From NCBI RefSeq assembly GCF_002078875.1, contig NC_034409.1, forward strand, positions 17,501,467 to 17,565,466: DNA of 64,000 nt, given 5' to 3'. Below are positions 35,063 to 48,498 of the stretch, in pieces (position 1 is the first letter of the stretch; each line of letters begins with the position of its first letter). Source of the stretch: Numida meleagris. Taxonomy: Eukaryota; Chordata; Aves; Galliformes; Numididae. The position numbers and the translations under genes are program-made. The notes below the pieces were generated by a model, which was not told where the DNA came from, made no database searches, and was given only the letters and a program-made list of their open reading frames with translations.

Positions 35063-36283
35063 AAAATCCTGCTTGACCAATCTAGTGGCCTTTTATGATG
35101 ATGTAACTGCATCAGTGGACACTGGAAGAGCCACTGATGTCATCTATCTGGATTTTAGTAAGGTCTTTGACATGGTATCCCTCAACATCCTTCTCTCCAA
35201 ATTGGAAATATATGGATTTGATGAGTGGCCTGCTGAAGGGATGAAGAACTGGCGGCAGGATCTAATCCAGAGAATGGTGGTCAATGGCTCAATGTCAGGA
35301 TGGAGATCGGTGATGAGTGGGTCAGTGCTGGGACCAATACTCTTTAATATCTTCATCAATGACAATGACAGTGGGGTTGAGTGCACCCTAAGCAAGTTTG
35401 CTGATGAAACCAAGCTGTGGGGTGCGGTTGACACACCTGAAGGATGGGGTGCCATCCAGAGGGACCTAGACAGGCTTGAGCAGTGGGTCCAGATGAACCT
35501 CATGAGGTTCAACAAATCAAAATGCAAGGTATTACACCTGGGTCGTGGCAATATTCACTACCAGTACAAGCTGGGGGATGAAAAGATCTAGTGCAGCCTT
35601 GCTGAAAAAGACTTGAGGGTACTGGTGGGTGGGAAGCTGGACATGAGCCAGCACTGTACCCTTGTCAGCCCAGAAAGCCAGCTGTGTCCTGAGCTGCATC
35701 AAAAGAAACATTGCCAGCAGGGCAGGGGAGGTGATCCTGCCCCTCTATTTTGGTGAGGCCTCACCTAGAGTACTGCATCCAGATGTGGAGTCCTCAGTAC
35801 GGGAGATACATAGATCTGTTGGGGTGTGTCCAGAGGAGGGCCACAAAAATGATTCAAGGGTTGGAACACCTCCCCTGCGAGGACAGGCTGAGAGACCTGG
35901 GGCTATTCAGCCTGGAGAGGAGAAGGCTGTGAGGTGACCTGATAGAGGCCTTTCAGTATGTAAAGGGGAGCTACAGGAAAGAAGGGGACAAACTCTTCAG
36001 CAGGGTTTATGCTGATAGAACGAGGGGAAATGGCTTCAAGCACAAAGAGGATAGATTTAGGTTAGATATAAGGAGAAAATATTTTACAGTGAGGGTGGTG
36101 AGGCACTGGAACAGGTTGCCCATAGATATGGTGGATGCCTTATTCCTGGAAACATTCAAAGTCAGGCTGGACCGGGCTCTGAGCAGCCTCATCTAGCTGA
36201 ATGTGTCCCTGTTCACTGCAGGGGAGTTGGACTAAGTGACTTTTAAAGGTTCCTTCCAACTCTATGGATTCTATGATTCTATA
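35063..36283 (+). mobile_element. CR1 LINE, 1.2-kb 5'-truncated copy
   Basis: The longest CR1 copy in the window. It starts inside the reverse-transcriptase domain at the [12 protein letters not shown] motif and runs through the thumb region ([40 protein letters not shown]) and the C-terminus (RKYFTVRVVRHWNRLP) to the 3' UTR. It ends GGTTCCTTCCAACTCTATGG, ATTCTATGATTCTAT. The frame is broken more than once (see the pseudogene entry). As is usual for CR1 there is no target duplication. It is the best local reference for judging the shorter copies. Confidence 0.97.
35064..35591 (+). pseudogene. CR1 reverse transcriptase (ORF2), broken
   Basis: This frame encodes the palm of a CR1-clade reverse transcriptase. 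Motif A is seen as [11 protein letters not shown], with the first catalytic Asp. Next comes [15 protein letters not shown]. Motif C reads [12 protein letters not shown], where the family has FADD; the second Asp of the catalytic pair is Glu, which should impair catalysis. The frame stops at a TAG at 35589-35591, and recognisable protein continues in other frames downstream (for example at 35750-35932), so there is at least one further indel near 35670. The N-terminal endonuclease and the early palm are missing through 5' truncation. It is a dead copy. Confidence 0.93.
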
Positions 36284-37530
36284 AGAAGTCCTAACTTAAT
36301 TTCCCAGATGATTGATCCATTTTAGGAATCTGACCCAGTGTGTTCTGGAAATATTGAAAAACTTTTCTTCAGTTCTAGGTGGTTTTGCATGAGATCCAGC
36401 AAGATATCTGGTAAATATCAGATAAAAAATATGTAGTATCCACATCCCCCATCATATGATTAGCAAGAAGAATATAAGAATTAGTGTTCCCAGATACTAC
36501 TCAAAAGTAATCTAATTCAGTACAATTTCTTATACAGGTGACTCCATTACTACCAACATAAAAGTAAGGTTTTCTCTCTCATATATCTCACAAAACAAAG
36601 ATGTCTTAACTCTAGATTGTCTTCTGCTGCATTGAGATTGTTCACCAGAAGAAGTGCTCCTCACTCCAAACAGATAGTCTACTTAGAGATCTTGTTAATT
36701 ATCCTCCCTCCTCAAACTGCAGAAAACTCTAATCAGATCTTCCACCTAAGGAAATTGTATCATCTTACACATCGGAATTTTTCTGAAACTGATATAAGAA
36801 AATCAGGAAAATTTGTGAAGTTAGAGGAAAAGAAAACAAGGAGATGTGCAACTGAACTCAGTGGAAAAAGGTTCTATAATGCTTCACCTCTCAGAGATCC
36901 TTATTCTAGAGGAATAAAATACTCAGAAATAATACTGAGAGTCCAGCTGAAAGCCAAGTCCAACTTTTCAGCTGAGTATCATATCAGCTTCCTTTTTGAG
37001 TTTTGCTACATACTAAATTATCGTCTTCAGTGAGGTGATGATGGTATAAATTTTCTCCTCGATAATATATTTACTTATGAAATCCAATTTGATATTAAAA
37101 TACAGTGACACATTCGCTTCTTAGACTAGTTACAGAAGCAAAAAGCACAGGGAAAAAAATAATAATAATAAAGAAAAACCCACAAAACAGCATTCAAGGA
37201 GAAGTCTTATTTAAGGAAAGCTGAATATATGACTCCCAGACCTCCAGTCATAACAAGGCAAGTTAATTTCAGAAGTCAGTAATATTGCAGCAACCTACAT
37301 GAATACTTCAGAAAGTCGTGATGACATTCATATTCAGCATGTCCAAATGCTGTCCAACATAAAAAGTAAAATAAATTTTTTCACAGCATAATCCCTAAGT
37401 GATAAAGATTTATTCATGTTACATTCAATGATCTTAGAACTATTTGTATGCTAATGATGCACAGTAGCAAAGCAAACAGAATACTTAAACCTCCATAATA
37501 ATTATGCATTACTCAAGCAACTAAACTAGA

Positions 37531-37583
37531 AAAACAACAAAAAAAACCAAACCAAAACGAAACACAACAACAACAAAAAAAAC
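37531..37583. repeat. A/C-rich low-complexity block
   Basis: A 53-bp run of A-rich units such as AACAAC, CCAAA and CAACAACAA with a few interruptions. It is simple sequence with no other visible role. Confidence 0.85.
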
Positions 37584-38466
37584 AGAATAGAACTGTCTCA
37601 AAACTTAAAAACAATAAAGCAATGTAAAATCCACTTTAATATTCCACAGTCTGATTTGAGCAAAATAAGCACAGTCTGTGTCCGGAACCTGAAACCATTT
37701 TATTTGAGTGCCAATTCATTCTTCTTAGTTGCATTTGATGAGAAGATCTTGTCCTGCAGATCCTTCTATAGTAATTCTTAAATTCCTTCTAACATTGTTA
37801 TTTACACTACTGAAAGCAATTTTATGAGTGATATCAAAAGCAGGAAACTAGATTATATTCTTTCATTTCATTGGCATATGTTGATAATGTGAATTACTAC
37901 AGAATATTATTTACTCCAATACTACTTCTTCCTAGAAATTGTTGCATATGATATACACAGGGCAGGTTTCAGACAGCAAAAAAAGCTGAAACTAACTAAA
38001 AAAAACAAGCAGACGGCCATGTGTTTTCTAGACAGAAGAGATTCAGGCAAAGCCTGCGTATTTCTGCATTTCACGCCTGATTTTCTCCAGAAGGCTTCAC
38101 GACAATGAAACTGTATGGACTTCAGTGAAATTCCATCTCAGATCATACTTTCTCAGTGAGAAAATAATTAATCCCTTCTAACAGCTGCTTGGATTATCAT
38201 CTGCTTGATAAAAACTATGGTCTGTTGATAAAGATGCTAGATCAAGACTAGGGAGCTGGCAAGACACTGGGATCTTGAATGTGTTGATTTGGGATAGGTT
38301 AACATTTTTGAATGTTTCTACTGTCTAATCAGAGAATAGACATTTTAAGTTGCTGCAGTGTGTTTTATGTACTTTATTTTTCTAGATGTAAATTAAAGTA
38401 TACTAGCAATTGCAATTCATGACACCACATTTAGAATCTTAATTATTATTTATATATACATTATGG

Positions 38467-38491
38467 ACAAAACAAAACAAAAACAAAAACT
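38467..38491. repeat. (CAAAA)n low-complexity run
   Basis: About five units of CAAAA and CAAAAA. Similar short runs occur at about 47928-47954 and 58760-58785. Confidence 0.85.
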
Positions 38492-41400
38492 ATACTCTGA
38501 AGACTATTCTTGATCACAAAACTAAAATAAAGATTCAATTTCCATTTAATATTTAATAACACAGACAGAAGATTCCAATTTTCCAAAATTATACATATTA
38601 TCCTTGATAGAGATAAAATTATTTAAACAGTTCTCACTGTGTGTTAGTACCAAAATAACCAGTTAATGTTGGGAATTGGTTGGACTTCGCATAATTGACG
38701 CAATGTTGACATCTTGCTTTTGTAACAATTATGCATTCCTAAGTTCTGCTCATGATAAGACAAGCTGCTGTCATATTTGACTACAGTTGATGCTAATAGC
38801 TTGGGGGTCTTCCTGTTTTTGTCACTACCATACCTACATCTTTTTCTGTGCTGTCCATGGAATCCCTTGCCAAAATCTATCTGTGAGGTATACGTGTGTT
38901 CATGTGTTTCAGATCACTGTAGAATAACACCTGCCACATTGCATGCCCATAGGATGATGTCTATACAACAACCAAAACAGGTGAATCACCACACATTTAG
39001 ATTCTGTGATTGTGATCTGAGAAGAGCAGAGTTCTTCTCTATCTGTTACTTCTGTCACCTCTATTTCATTGCCTACCCTGACTGTTTTGCAAGTTTTTGA
39101 CACAAGGTCTTGTCTTGATGTATCGCTTACAAAACACCTGCTAGACTTATGGATTTGGTAAAATAGTTTAATTAATATTTCTCAGTGAGCATAATTTCTG
39201 CTAAACTGACATTCTAGGAGATTTTAATTCCTAAGAAGTACTTAGTAATGTTAAAAAACAACTAATATCCAAAGAAAATATATGCCTGCGTGTTTGGAGG
39301 AGCTAATAGCAAGTGAGAAATCTTGTCTTTGGAGACTTTAAAGGCTAAATCAAGATGAAAGTGTTCATTGGGGAAAAAGAGACCAGTGAAACTAGATTTA
39401 GCTTTATGCTGCAGACAGTTCTTCTCATCTTTGTTAATTAGAGAATAGGTATGGAGGGATTAAGTTGCACTGTGAACATGATTTTTTCCCTTTCTTAGAA
39501 TCTTTTATTAGTCTTGAAAATGCATAAGCAGAAAATAACTCAGCTTGATTTGATTCACAGGGTCTAGATGGAGTCTGCAGCACCGTAGTTAGGAAATAAA
39601 TCAATATGTTATTCATAAACTAAGCTAACATAAGCAGATTTGTTATGAGATCAGTGAGACACAGGAAACACAAATCACCACAGAACTGTTTTGCAGTCAC
39701 TTCATTGTAAAACCAAATTTTAATTTTTCACTCCCTCTGCTATTGCACCCCCATAAAGTGCTTTGAGACATAGTTTGAATGAACAGCCTTACAGAAAATT
39801 AAGCTCCATTTTATTGCAATTGTAGGACGTGTATCTAAGAAAGTGCCTTTTGGAGGCAGTCTTCTAATGCGTACAAAAGAATAAAGTGATGATCTCATAA
39901 TATTTCTTTATAGTATTATTTTTATTTTCTATAATATTATTCTAGGTCATCGGACCTCCCCAGATTCTTGATTTATATGCTGTGTACATTTTAAATGCAC
40001 CAATCCTCATGTAACATTGAATTTGAAACTCAAGTAACCTATAGTTCTTTAAAATGTAATAGTGATGAACAAGGCAAACTAGCATGTGGTTGTGTGTGTT
40101 TGTATGTGAAATAGTGGCTGTGATATGTATTTATATGTGTACACAAACATAATGAGTGAATTTTCTATTCTGTGAGGATAGAAAACCTATTATTTAGAAG
40201 TTCAGAAATATATCTACAGAGTTTGTATTAAATTCTCCTTTCACAGAAAAGGTTGCAGAGGTTGCATGCCCTGTCTAGACAAGAAAATAAGTCAATCATT
40301 ACAAGATAGAGCATTACAAAGGTACTGCAACCAGTGTATTTCCAATTCTGGTTATGTTTACTAGTGGATCTCTTAGCATGAGATGTTTTAGTAAGTTAGA
40401 CTTGGCTTCAGAGCTATTTAGTGGGAACTAATGAGTGCTGAATCCCAGAGCTAATCTTTTCCTCTGTTACTCATTTTCAACCTAGTGGTCAAATACATAT
40501 ATAAATTTAAATGCACAAATTAGTGTAATTTTTTTTTTAAATCTACTAAGGGGATTAATAAAGCAGAAGTGGTTTTTTTTTGCAGTTGCATTAAAGATGC
40601 TTTGCTGAGAGGAATTTCTTTTCTCTGAGGAACTTAAAATCTGAATGCAAAGAAAAGTAATACTAACAGGGACTTGTCTGCACTCTGCAAAAGCATTATT
40701 TTGATAGTTTCAGGCTAAAACATGCAAAAAAACCTACACAAAATAGCAAGTACGTACTACCACAGTTTGCAGGGAGGGAAGAGTATTGTAATACTAAACT
40801 TTTCACTGTCTTCTATGACTATGCATGAGTTTTGCTTACTCAGGGCCTTCAGATTTTCAACTGTGTACAGCATTCAAGTGAGAACTCTGTAGAGTCTTCA
40901 CATCCTTTCTAAATACTTGGTTGAGCTTAAGGCTGAATATAAAATGAGCAAGCTATTTGCAACACATGCAAAACCACAGTGTTATAGAAGATTGATGCTT
41001 GAAATTTCATCAGCACCTGAGAAATATCAAGGTTTAATTAACAAGTCATGCAATGGTGTATAGAGCCTTTGAATATTTATGATGACATTATAATTTTTGA
41101 AGAGACCAAGACAAGCATGACACGAAACTGGGAAATGTTTCAAAATGTTTTCAACAGAAACAATTGCTAGTAAATGCAAAAAATGAACTGAGGCACTGAT
41201 TTTAAAATTTTAGACAAGTAGAATGACCACAGAATAGAATGGAATTTTTATCACTAGTGAATTGTTCTTGTTCTGGGTAATTTCTATTTTTATGAAATCA
41301 GATATACAGTGTATGCAAACCAGTGCTCCTAACATTTAATTTGTCCAATTAAATATGCAAAATGAGAAATGAGGAGATGTAGTCAGTAAGTCTGTAAATG

Positions 41401-41691
41401 TATCCTTAATTCCACCTCCATGTCTATATTATCACAGGGTGGATTGTCCCAGTTACTTTTGGCAATCTCTATGCACCTACTAGGTAAACAAACCCAACCC
41501 CTCACTGCCAAGTCTTTTATATGTAAAAAATACCCTACCCTCCTATCGGAGGCCATATTTTTCTAATTACTGGAGCTGTGGTTTTTTTTTCTGGCTTAAA
41601 AATTCATATGCTGTGTGTGAAGCAGATAGAGCTGATTGTCTGGTATACCTCAACTCCTTTGACAGCCAACTTGTAATGTTTATTGAGATGA

Positions 41692-41724
41692 CAAAAAAAA
41701 AAAGAGAGAGAGAGAGAGAGAAAA
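41692..41724. repeat. Poly(A) run followed by (GA)n
   Basis: About 11 As followed by roughly nine GA units (41704-41720). It is a purine-only stretch of about 33 bp. Confidence 0.92.
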
Positions 41725-42413
41725 TACATCTGTAGGCACTACAGGAAGAAAATGTTCAATGGATAGGAAAAAAAAGTGGATTCCAAGTTCACTTAATTTT
41801 TCAGCCAAATTGAAATCTTTTTGTCTTCTCTCTGGTACATTAGCATTAGTACATTAGAGTCAGGTTCAGGGATGTACCTACTAAATGCTGGAATTATATT
41901 TCATCTCTGGAACTGCTAGCAAAAAGTTTATGTCTACAAAGTGGTATTCAGTGCTCAGGTAGTCAAAAGAACATATTGATGTAATCCTGTCCCTATTAGA
42001 CAGTTACTGCCCTAGTTTAGGCTTTTTTTTTTTTTTAATACAAACAATTCTGTTCTGAAAGGTTAATTGCTCTTTTGCTATTTTCATACATTTTGGGTAA
42101 CTTAAGATCCATGGCAACTTTGACAAAATCCCACAGTTCCCATATTAATCATAGTAAACTGGCAGTACTGTGCAATATTCAAGGTTGATCAAACCCCATG
42201 TAGAATTAAAACCTAAAGTACCAACATAAATAATAACTTAAAGCTTTTCGAAAGTAGTGAGTGCCTTGAAAAATAGGGTATGAGTGAAGTATAAAAGTCT
42301 ACATGTTCTGATACAGAAGCATGTAATTTTATTTGTATAATTGGCATTTCAAAGTAATAAGTATTAAATTATTTAAATAATACTTCTTAGTGCTTAGAAT
42401 TGTAAGAAACTGC

Positions 42414-42678
42414 AGCTGTTGAAATGGGTTCAGAGGAGGGCCAGGAAGATTATCAGAGGGCTGCAGTACTTCTACAAAGACAGACTGAGAGAACTGGGCT
42501 TGTTCAGCCTGGAGAAGGCTCCAGGCAGACCTTCAAGGCTAGATTGAATGGGACCCTGGGAAGCCTGATCTAGTGGCTGGCAACCCTGCCAATGGCAGTG
42601 GGGTTTGGAACTAGATGATCTTTGAGGTCCCTTCCAAAACAAGCCATTCTATAATTCTATGATTGTATAATTCTACGA
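42414..42678 (+). mobile_element. CR1 LINE 3' end with about 230-bp internal deletion
   Basis: The copy opens in the thumb region (CAGAGGAGGGCC, then GGGCTTGTTCAGCCTGGAGA). At about 42520 it jumps directly to CCAGGCAGACCTTCAAGGCT near the end of the ORF. Relative to the copy at 35.06 kb, about 230 bp between GAGAAGGCT and the ATTCAAAG block are missing. It ends in a tail that reads ATTCTATAATTCTATGATTG, TATAATTCTACGA. Confidence 0.9.
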
Positions 42679-45560
42679 AAAAGATGATGTTGCAGCATCG
42701 GTCGATGAATCAGAGAAGCTGTATCAGAGGCTTCAGATATTTAGGAAAACATATACCTTCAGTTAGGTGGTCTAGAAGAATACTTACTAAGACAGCACTC
42801 ATTAACCGTGAGTGTTTCAATTTCAATCCTTATTTAGGATCTTATTAAACCTCACTCTGCACATATTTTCCTTATTTTCTTGGTGCTTCTATGCTTTGTT
42901 TTTTTCTATGCAGTAGTAAAAATGAGACATTGTTGCTCCATAAGGAGATAAGGACTCAATGGAAATGGAAATGCTGTACTTTTAGAGCATTATATTAGGC
43001 TATTAATGGCTATTGACAATGTTAAGCAATGTCATAAGTTGTAGGCAACACTCTACAGGATTTTCAGGTGGCTTGAAGTTCTGAATATTTATCATAAGGC
43101 TTGGTATACATTTTACAGATGTGTCCGAGTAATATAGGCCATAACTGTGTGTGTGGCCTACTATATAGACCACAACTGTCTGTATTTAAGATTTTGGAAG
43201 AATGTATATTTGTGTGAGGAACGAAAGATACATAAAATAAAGAAGACTCAGTAAGATTGTTTTAATTGAACTTAATTAAATGAAAAATCATTCTTGAATT
43301 TCAATTAAATACTGAATTATTGGTCCATTTATTTTGTTTCCATATGGGAATTCTTAGGGATTTTTTGGCCAAAAAAAACCCCTAAATTTGATATGTCAGA
43401 GAGGTGATGGGTAGAACATATTTGCTGTTCTCCAAATACTATAATTAAAAGAGTTAAGAATATTCTTTCACTTTATTTCACCTTATATTTTATTTTGATG
43501 ATATTAGTATGAATAAAATGATCCAGTATTCACTATCGTATACTAAGAGGAAAAACATATTTATTTGAATTGATGACTTTATTTATGTTTCATCTACTCT
43601 AGGAACCGAATACTCAGTAAAATATTTATCAAACGTCTTATGAAATACTGTTATGTAGCAAGTAGCTGCTAACTAAAATCTACTTCAGATAAGGCAGTTA
43701 ACTTTTTCCCTTAGTGTCTGAAATCATTACCCTTGTTCCAGAGTTTAGTAATGTTTTACAGAATCATTTTTAACAGCTAGTTGTTCCTTGCACTTATACT
43801 TAAAAACTCACAGTAGGCTCATAAAAGGCAATTCTCCCAACTGTGGAGGTGTCTAATTTAATGAGAGATTTATCAGTTGAAGAGTTTCAAGCAGCAGTAT
43901 CAAGTGACCTCCCTCTGGAATGAAATTCTGAGTTTCCTTTAGCACATCAAGTTTAAGCTACAGACCATTTGCAGCACAAGGATGTGTTTACATTTTTAAA
44001 TAGAAACCCTGCTTATTCACATAGTTCTGAAATGGATAAAGAGACAAACAGCACAGAATATAGAGAAGCTAGAAAAGTAGCAATGTGTGACAAATTCAGC
44101 AGAGTCATTATGTTCTTAGGGTGAAAAAAAATATAGCATAAGACATATTCTTGCATAAAAATAATTTGAGTAATTTCATCAATGATAAAAGGAAGGCTGA
44201 TGCTTCTGTTTTATGCTTCCTGTTTCTTTCAGTCCTTCTTTGTCTTGTACATGCATGGCAACAGCATGCCACACCTGGACTCCCCTCAAGGACTGATCTT
44301 TCCAAATTGTGCTGTAACTGATCAATTAGGGAAACCTGATGCCATCTAATTACCAGGTATGGGATAGCAGAAGTAATGATTCCTTCAGTTCAACTCTACT
44401 AGAATTAAATGATTTATGTCCTTTTCTCCTTTGTTTAACTATTAGATCCTCAGTTTTGGAGGCCAAAATACAAAATATTTTATCTTCAGTAGCTTATAAT
44501 GCTTGATAATATTTGTTATGGACTTCCTTTAAACTATTAAAATAGTGATTATGTGTAAATGCATCTTTATACACAAGAATGCACACGATTTCTTAAATTA
44601 CAAAAAGTTTCTTGTTATTTCAGTCAGAAGGAAGAAATTCATAGAGGACAAACTGGATGGAATTGCAATAAGTTCTTATATGAAAAATAAATATTACTTA
44701 TATTTGATTTATTAAGAGTGTAAAAGTAAATGAAGAATTCAGAACACTTATCTGAAGGGGCATTAGTATATTGAAAAGCTCAAGAGAACATTTCAATTTT
44801 GAACAATTACAAAGTTTCAAAAAGACATTTCTAATTTTTCCTTTTAATATGGAGGATTTTGATATTTTCAGGGTAGTTATTACACTTTTAAAAATTTTTA
44901 ATAAGCTTTACAAATTGTGCATCCACAATAAAATTACAGATATAGAAGATAAAAATATAAAAGAATCAACCTTAAGTGCATCCAAGAAGTATCCCAAAGG
45001 TACTCCGAAATATCTCAGCAATTAAAATAACAATAATAATATCTTCTTTGTCCAAGTCAATCTCATATATCAATCTTTCATAAGGAATACTAAAAAGTTT
45101 ATACACCTCTCATTACTCAGAAATGTCATCAGCCCATTTCCTGGTATACCCTTAGAAAAACATAACATCTTGCTTTGCATTTTACTACACATCTTTGAGA
45201 AGAAGAAGCAAACCTTTATTTGACAATTTTTATACCCTCCATGAAAAACTAGCAAGACTCATAGAAACATTATTAATTCCTCTGCCACTGAAAAAAACCT
45301 TCAATATAGTTTGTTGTAAAGCACATCAGACTTCCTCTGTAAACTAAAAACTAAATGCGCGTTGGTCCCATTACTAACATGGGCTAAATTAATTTGCATA
45401 TCAGAATTCCAAATTATGATGATGTCAATCATATCCTACTTTGAGACTTTTACTACTCACCAGTTTCATCCATTTACCCATACCAAAGTTACTTTCAATT
45501 ATATTTTTTTCGTGATTGTCTCATGTCGAACTTTTGATTAGCCACTTTGATTGAGAGAAT
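42679..45560. other. Unique AT-rich stretch, no gene seen
   Basis: About 2.9 kb. It includes an imperfect local duplication at 43131-43183 (ATAGGCCATAACTGTGTG against ATAGACCACAACTGTCTG). No gene or transposon is recognised. Confidence 0.55.
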
Positions 45561-46037
45561 TTCACAGAAATACAAAATAACTGAGACTGGAAGAGAACTC
45601 TGGAGCCCAAGCAGAGACACCCGGAAAATGGTGCTCAGGGTCATGCCCAGACAGCTTTTGAAGATCTCCAAAGAAGAGACTCCACAGCCTCTCTAGGCAA
45701 TCTATTCCAGTGCTTCATCACCCATACAGAAAAGAATTGCTTCCTGATGTTCAAAAAAAATCCCTTCTGTTCCAGTTTGTGCTCATTGCCTCTTGTCCTA
45801 GCACTCTTGAAAAGAGCCTGACTCCATCCTCTTTGCATTCTCCCTTCAAGTATTTATAGACATTAATAAGGTCCCTCCGAGCATCTTCTTCTCTAGGCTG
45901 AACAGTCCCAACTCTCTCAGCCTCTCTTCAGAGGAGAGATGCCCTGATCACTTGATCATCTTGGTGGCTCTCCATTGGACTCTTTTCAGTATGTCCATTG
46001 GATACAGCACTCCATGTGTGGCCTCACCAAAACTGGA
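45561..46037 (-). mobile_element. CR1 LINE 3' region, minus strand, older subfamily
   Basis: About 480 bp. The reversed ORF2 C-terminus shows ACAGCCTCTCTAGGCAATCT, ATTCCAGTGCTTCATCACCC and AGAAAAGAATTGCTTCCTGA. It is followed by the TCTCTAGGCTGAACAGTCCC block and GTGTGGCCTCACCAAAACTG at the 5' side. The minus-strand frame reads [20 protein letters not shown] followed by RLPREAVE. The 3' tail at the left is badly eroded, and the wording differs from the younger copies, so this is likely an older CR1 subfamily. Confidence 0.9.
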
Positions 46038-48211
46038 TTTCATTATGCATCAAAACTACACATATGACACCTTCATCTTTTTCATAAAATTATTTGGATT
46101 TTTCGTCTATTATTTCAGTCAAAAATTAACAACCATTATATCTCTATTGGAATAGAATATTAAAACATCATTTTAATGCACATTGAAGTGTGTGCTCTAC
46201 AGTCTTAGATATAGATACATCAGATACAGATGCAATCTGGAAGAAGAACTTACACTGAAAGATAATTTTCCAGAACAGTGCCCAATGCCTCCAGCAGCCT
46301 CCTCTTCATTTACAGACCAGAGACAAGTTACCTGAAAGAAAACAGGGCCTCCAATGTTGCAGATGCATTCCTGCTAATTATGGAAGTGAAAAGAAATAAT
46401 TAATATATATGGACTGGTGACAAACTCTTTCTTCTGCTTATTTGAAACAAACGACAAAATGGATTTGGCACTAGAAAATACACCTTTGCTGTTCTGATTT
46501 TATACATTTCTTGACTTAACTGAAGAAAAAATACATAAGAGTCCCATGTCCAGGACATATTCTTTATATCTGCTTAGTCACGCTTTTAACCATGCATTGA
46601 TTTATGCAACTGGATAATTAGTTTGACATCATTCATTATTTGACATTATACATTATTTGATTTTTTTTATATTAAAGATGCTCACACAAATATGTCTGCA
46701 TAAGTTAGTTGTGTAACTATGCTGACACTGTTCTGTGGGAAATGGGGATTCAGAATATTTGAAAGTTAGGCTTATTAAGTCTGCTTTATTTTGCTTTTAG
46801 ATTTTATAACAGTCAGGTGTTTTTGTTCAATACATCATAAATTTCACTATCTCTCTCATTAGAATATAACTAGAATGTGTCAAAGTTACCCATTGAAACA
46901 GCTAACAAATAATCATCAGAGGTTGTTGGTTTTTTTTTAATATGTAAACATGCTCATCCTAAATTATACACTAATAACTTCTTATTCATGTAAACTTTTT
47001 TGCCTAGAATATTTCAAGTGCCATCTTCTTACAATATGACTTCTGAAATAATTCACGGAATGAAATAAAACAGCCTTATGTCCTTGAGTTATAAAAAACC
47101 AATGTAGTATACTATGATATGTCTTATTATCCAAAGATTTGCATTATGATTTGTAAATTATGGTTCAATGAAATTGAATTTATTCTTTACCGAGTATTCA
47201 ACAGATGCTTCTAATACCCACCAAATTTGCTGTGTTCAGACTCATATTATTTTAATGTAAAAACTTATAAAATATTTATAAGGAGATGGTGCAACAGTAC
47301 TTTTAATTATGTTATGTCTTTCTACTCCATTTAAAATATTTATTGCACCATGAGGAAATATGTAAATTTGTAGAGACTAAGGAAGAAATAAAGGAACTTT
47401 ATACAGCTTCTATAGATTATGCCAACATCAACATCTTACATTATTTTATCTAATTAAAGCATATTGTGGAAAGTTAATTGGAAAATACTCTCATGCTTTT
47501 ATCTCATGAGTGGTAAATCCTTTACAGGATTCAACAAAGAAATGGATTTGGCATTACTGAAAAAGGAATTTTTTTTTTAATTACTTGTTTCTTTAAATGT
47601 TTGTAAGCATTTATAGAAGGAGGTAAATTTCATCAATGATTTTTCCTATCTGCTTCAAATATATAAAGAAAGTTGAAGATTACTAAAGTATAAACAGAAC
47701 TCCCACCAAAACCTCTCTGAATTTCAACATCAACTTGGCTTCCATAGTTTTTATATACCTTGTTTCAGTGCAGGACAGCCAAAAGTAAGGCAGATCTCAA
47801 CACACTTAAGCTGCCAAATAAATTAACAGTTTACGTTTAGAAATTGAACTATTTTGTGCCATAATGTTTAAATAAAACATTGTATCTATGTACTGTAACT
47901 GAGTGATTTATATGCCCAAGCAACGGTACAAAAACAAAAACAAAAAAAAAAAAGGAAGTTCATTATGGCTAGTCTGTTCTTGCAATAGAACGATGGAAGG
48001 ATTATATATATATATCCAAGATGCCACATTCTATGGAGTTTTAAGCAGAAAGTGCTACAGGCGTGAAAGGATACTGTAGTCACATTCAGAATGAAGCTGA
48101 GCAATGAAAGTTAACATCAGGCAAAGACATACTAAACCTGGGAAGCAGAAATCAGAAAGCAGCAGTCAAAAGAACGAGAATTAGGCTGAAGTCAAGGGTT
48201 CAGTGGAAGCA
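46038..48211. other. Unique AT-rich stretch, no gene seen
   Basis: About 2.2 kb. It holds a short (TA)n patch near 48003-48013 and a (CAAAAA)n run near 47928-47954. No coding sequence is recognised. Confidence 0.55.
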
Positions 48212-48452
48212 AATCACAGAATCATGGGACAGCTTAGTTGGAAGGGACCTCAGATCATCTAGTTCCAACCTATGGTAATCCGGCCAACCACTAGGTAAGG
48301 CTGCCCAGGGCCCCATCCAGCCCAGCTTTGAACACCTCCAAGGATGTGACATCTACTTTTCTGGGCAACTTGTTTCATTGCATCACCACACTCTGAATGA
48401 AAAAAAATTTCCCATCACATCTATTTTTTTTCAGTGTAGAAAAGCCATTGTG
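48212..48452 (-). mobile_element. CR1 LINE 3' end, minus strand
   Basis: The left end carries AATCACAGAATCATGGGACA, then TTAGTTGGAAGGGACCTCAG, TCATCTAGTTCCAACC and GGCTGCCCAGGGCCCCATCC. The reversed ORF part then shows GGGCAACTTGTTTCATTGCA. It is about 240 bp and carries a T-run where the coding region should be intact, so it is decayed. Confidence 0.9.
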
Positions 48453-48498
48453 TAAGAACTTTTGAGCCCATTCATCTTTTTATTATCTTCCCATCTTA

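Larger units (their letters stand above)
36284..42413. other. Long unique AT-rich stretch, no gene seen
   Basis: About 6.1 kb with no recognised transposon. A 138-codon open stretch at 36617-37033 begins at TTG and contains no in-frame ATG, so I do not call it a gene. Low-complexity patches lie at 37531-37583, 38467-38491, 41692-41724 and 42020-42040. Parts such as 37400-37520 have a mixed composition that could be conserved non-coding DNA, but this cannot be judged from one sequence. Confidence 0.55.

Noticed and set aside
35144..35551. 135-codon minus-strand frame
   Set aside because: It is the shadow of the CR1 reverse-transcriptase frame on the plus strand.
36617..37033. 138-codon open frame outside repeats
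   Set aside because: It opens at TTG and contains no in-frame ATG. Composition is ordinary for AT-rich non-coding DNA and no motif is recognised.
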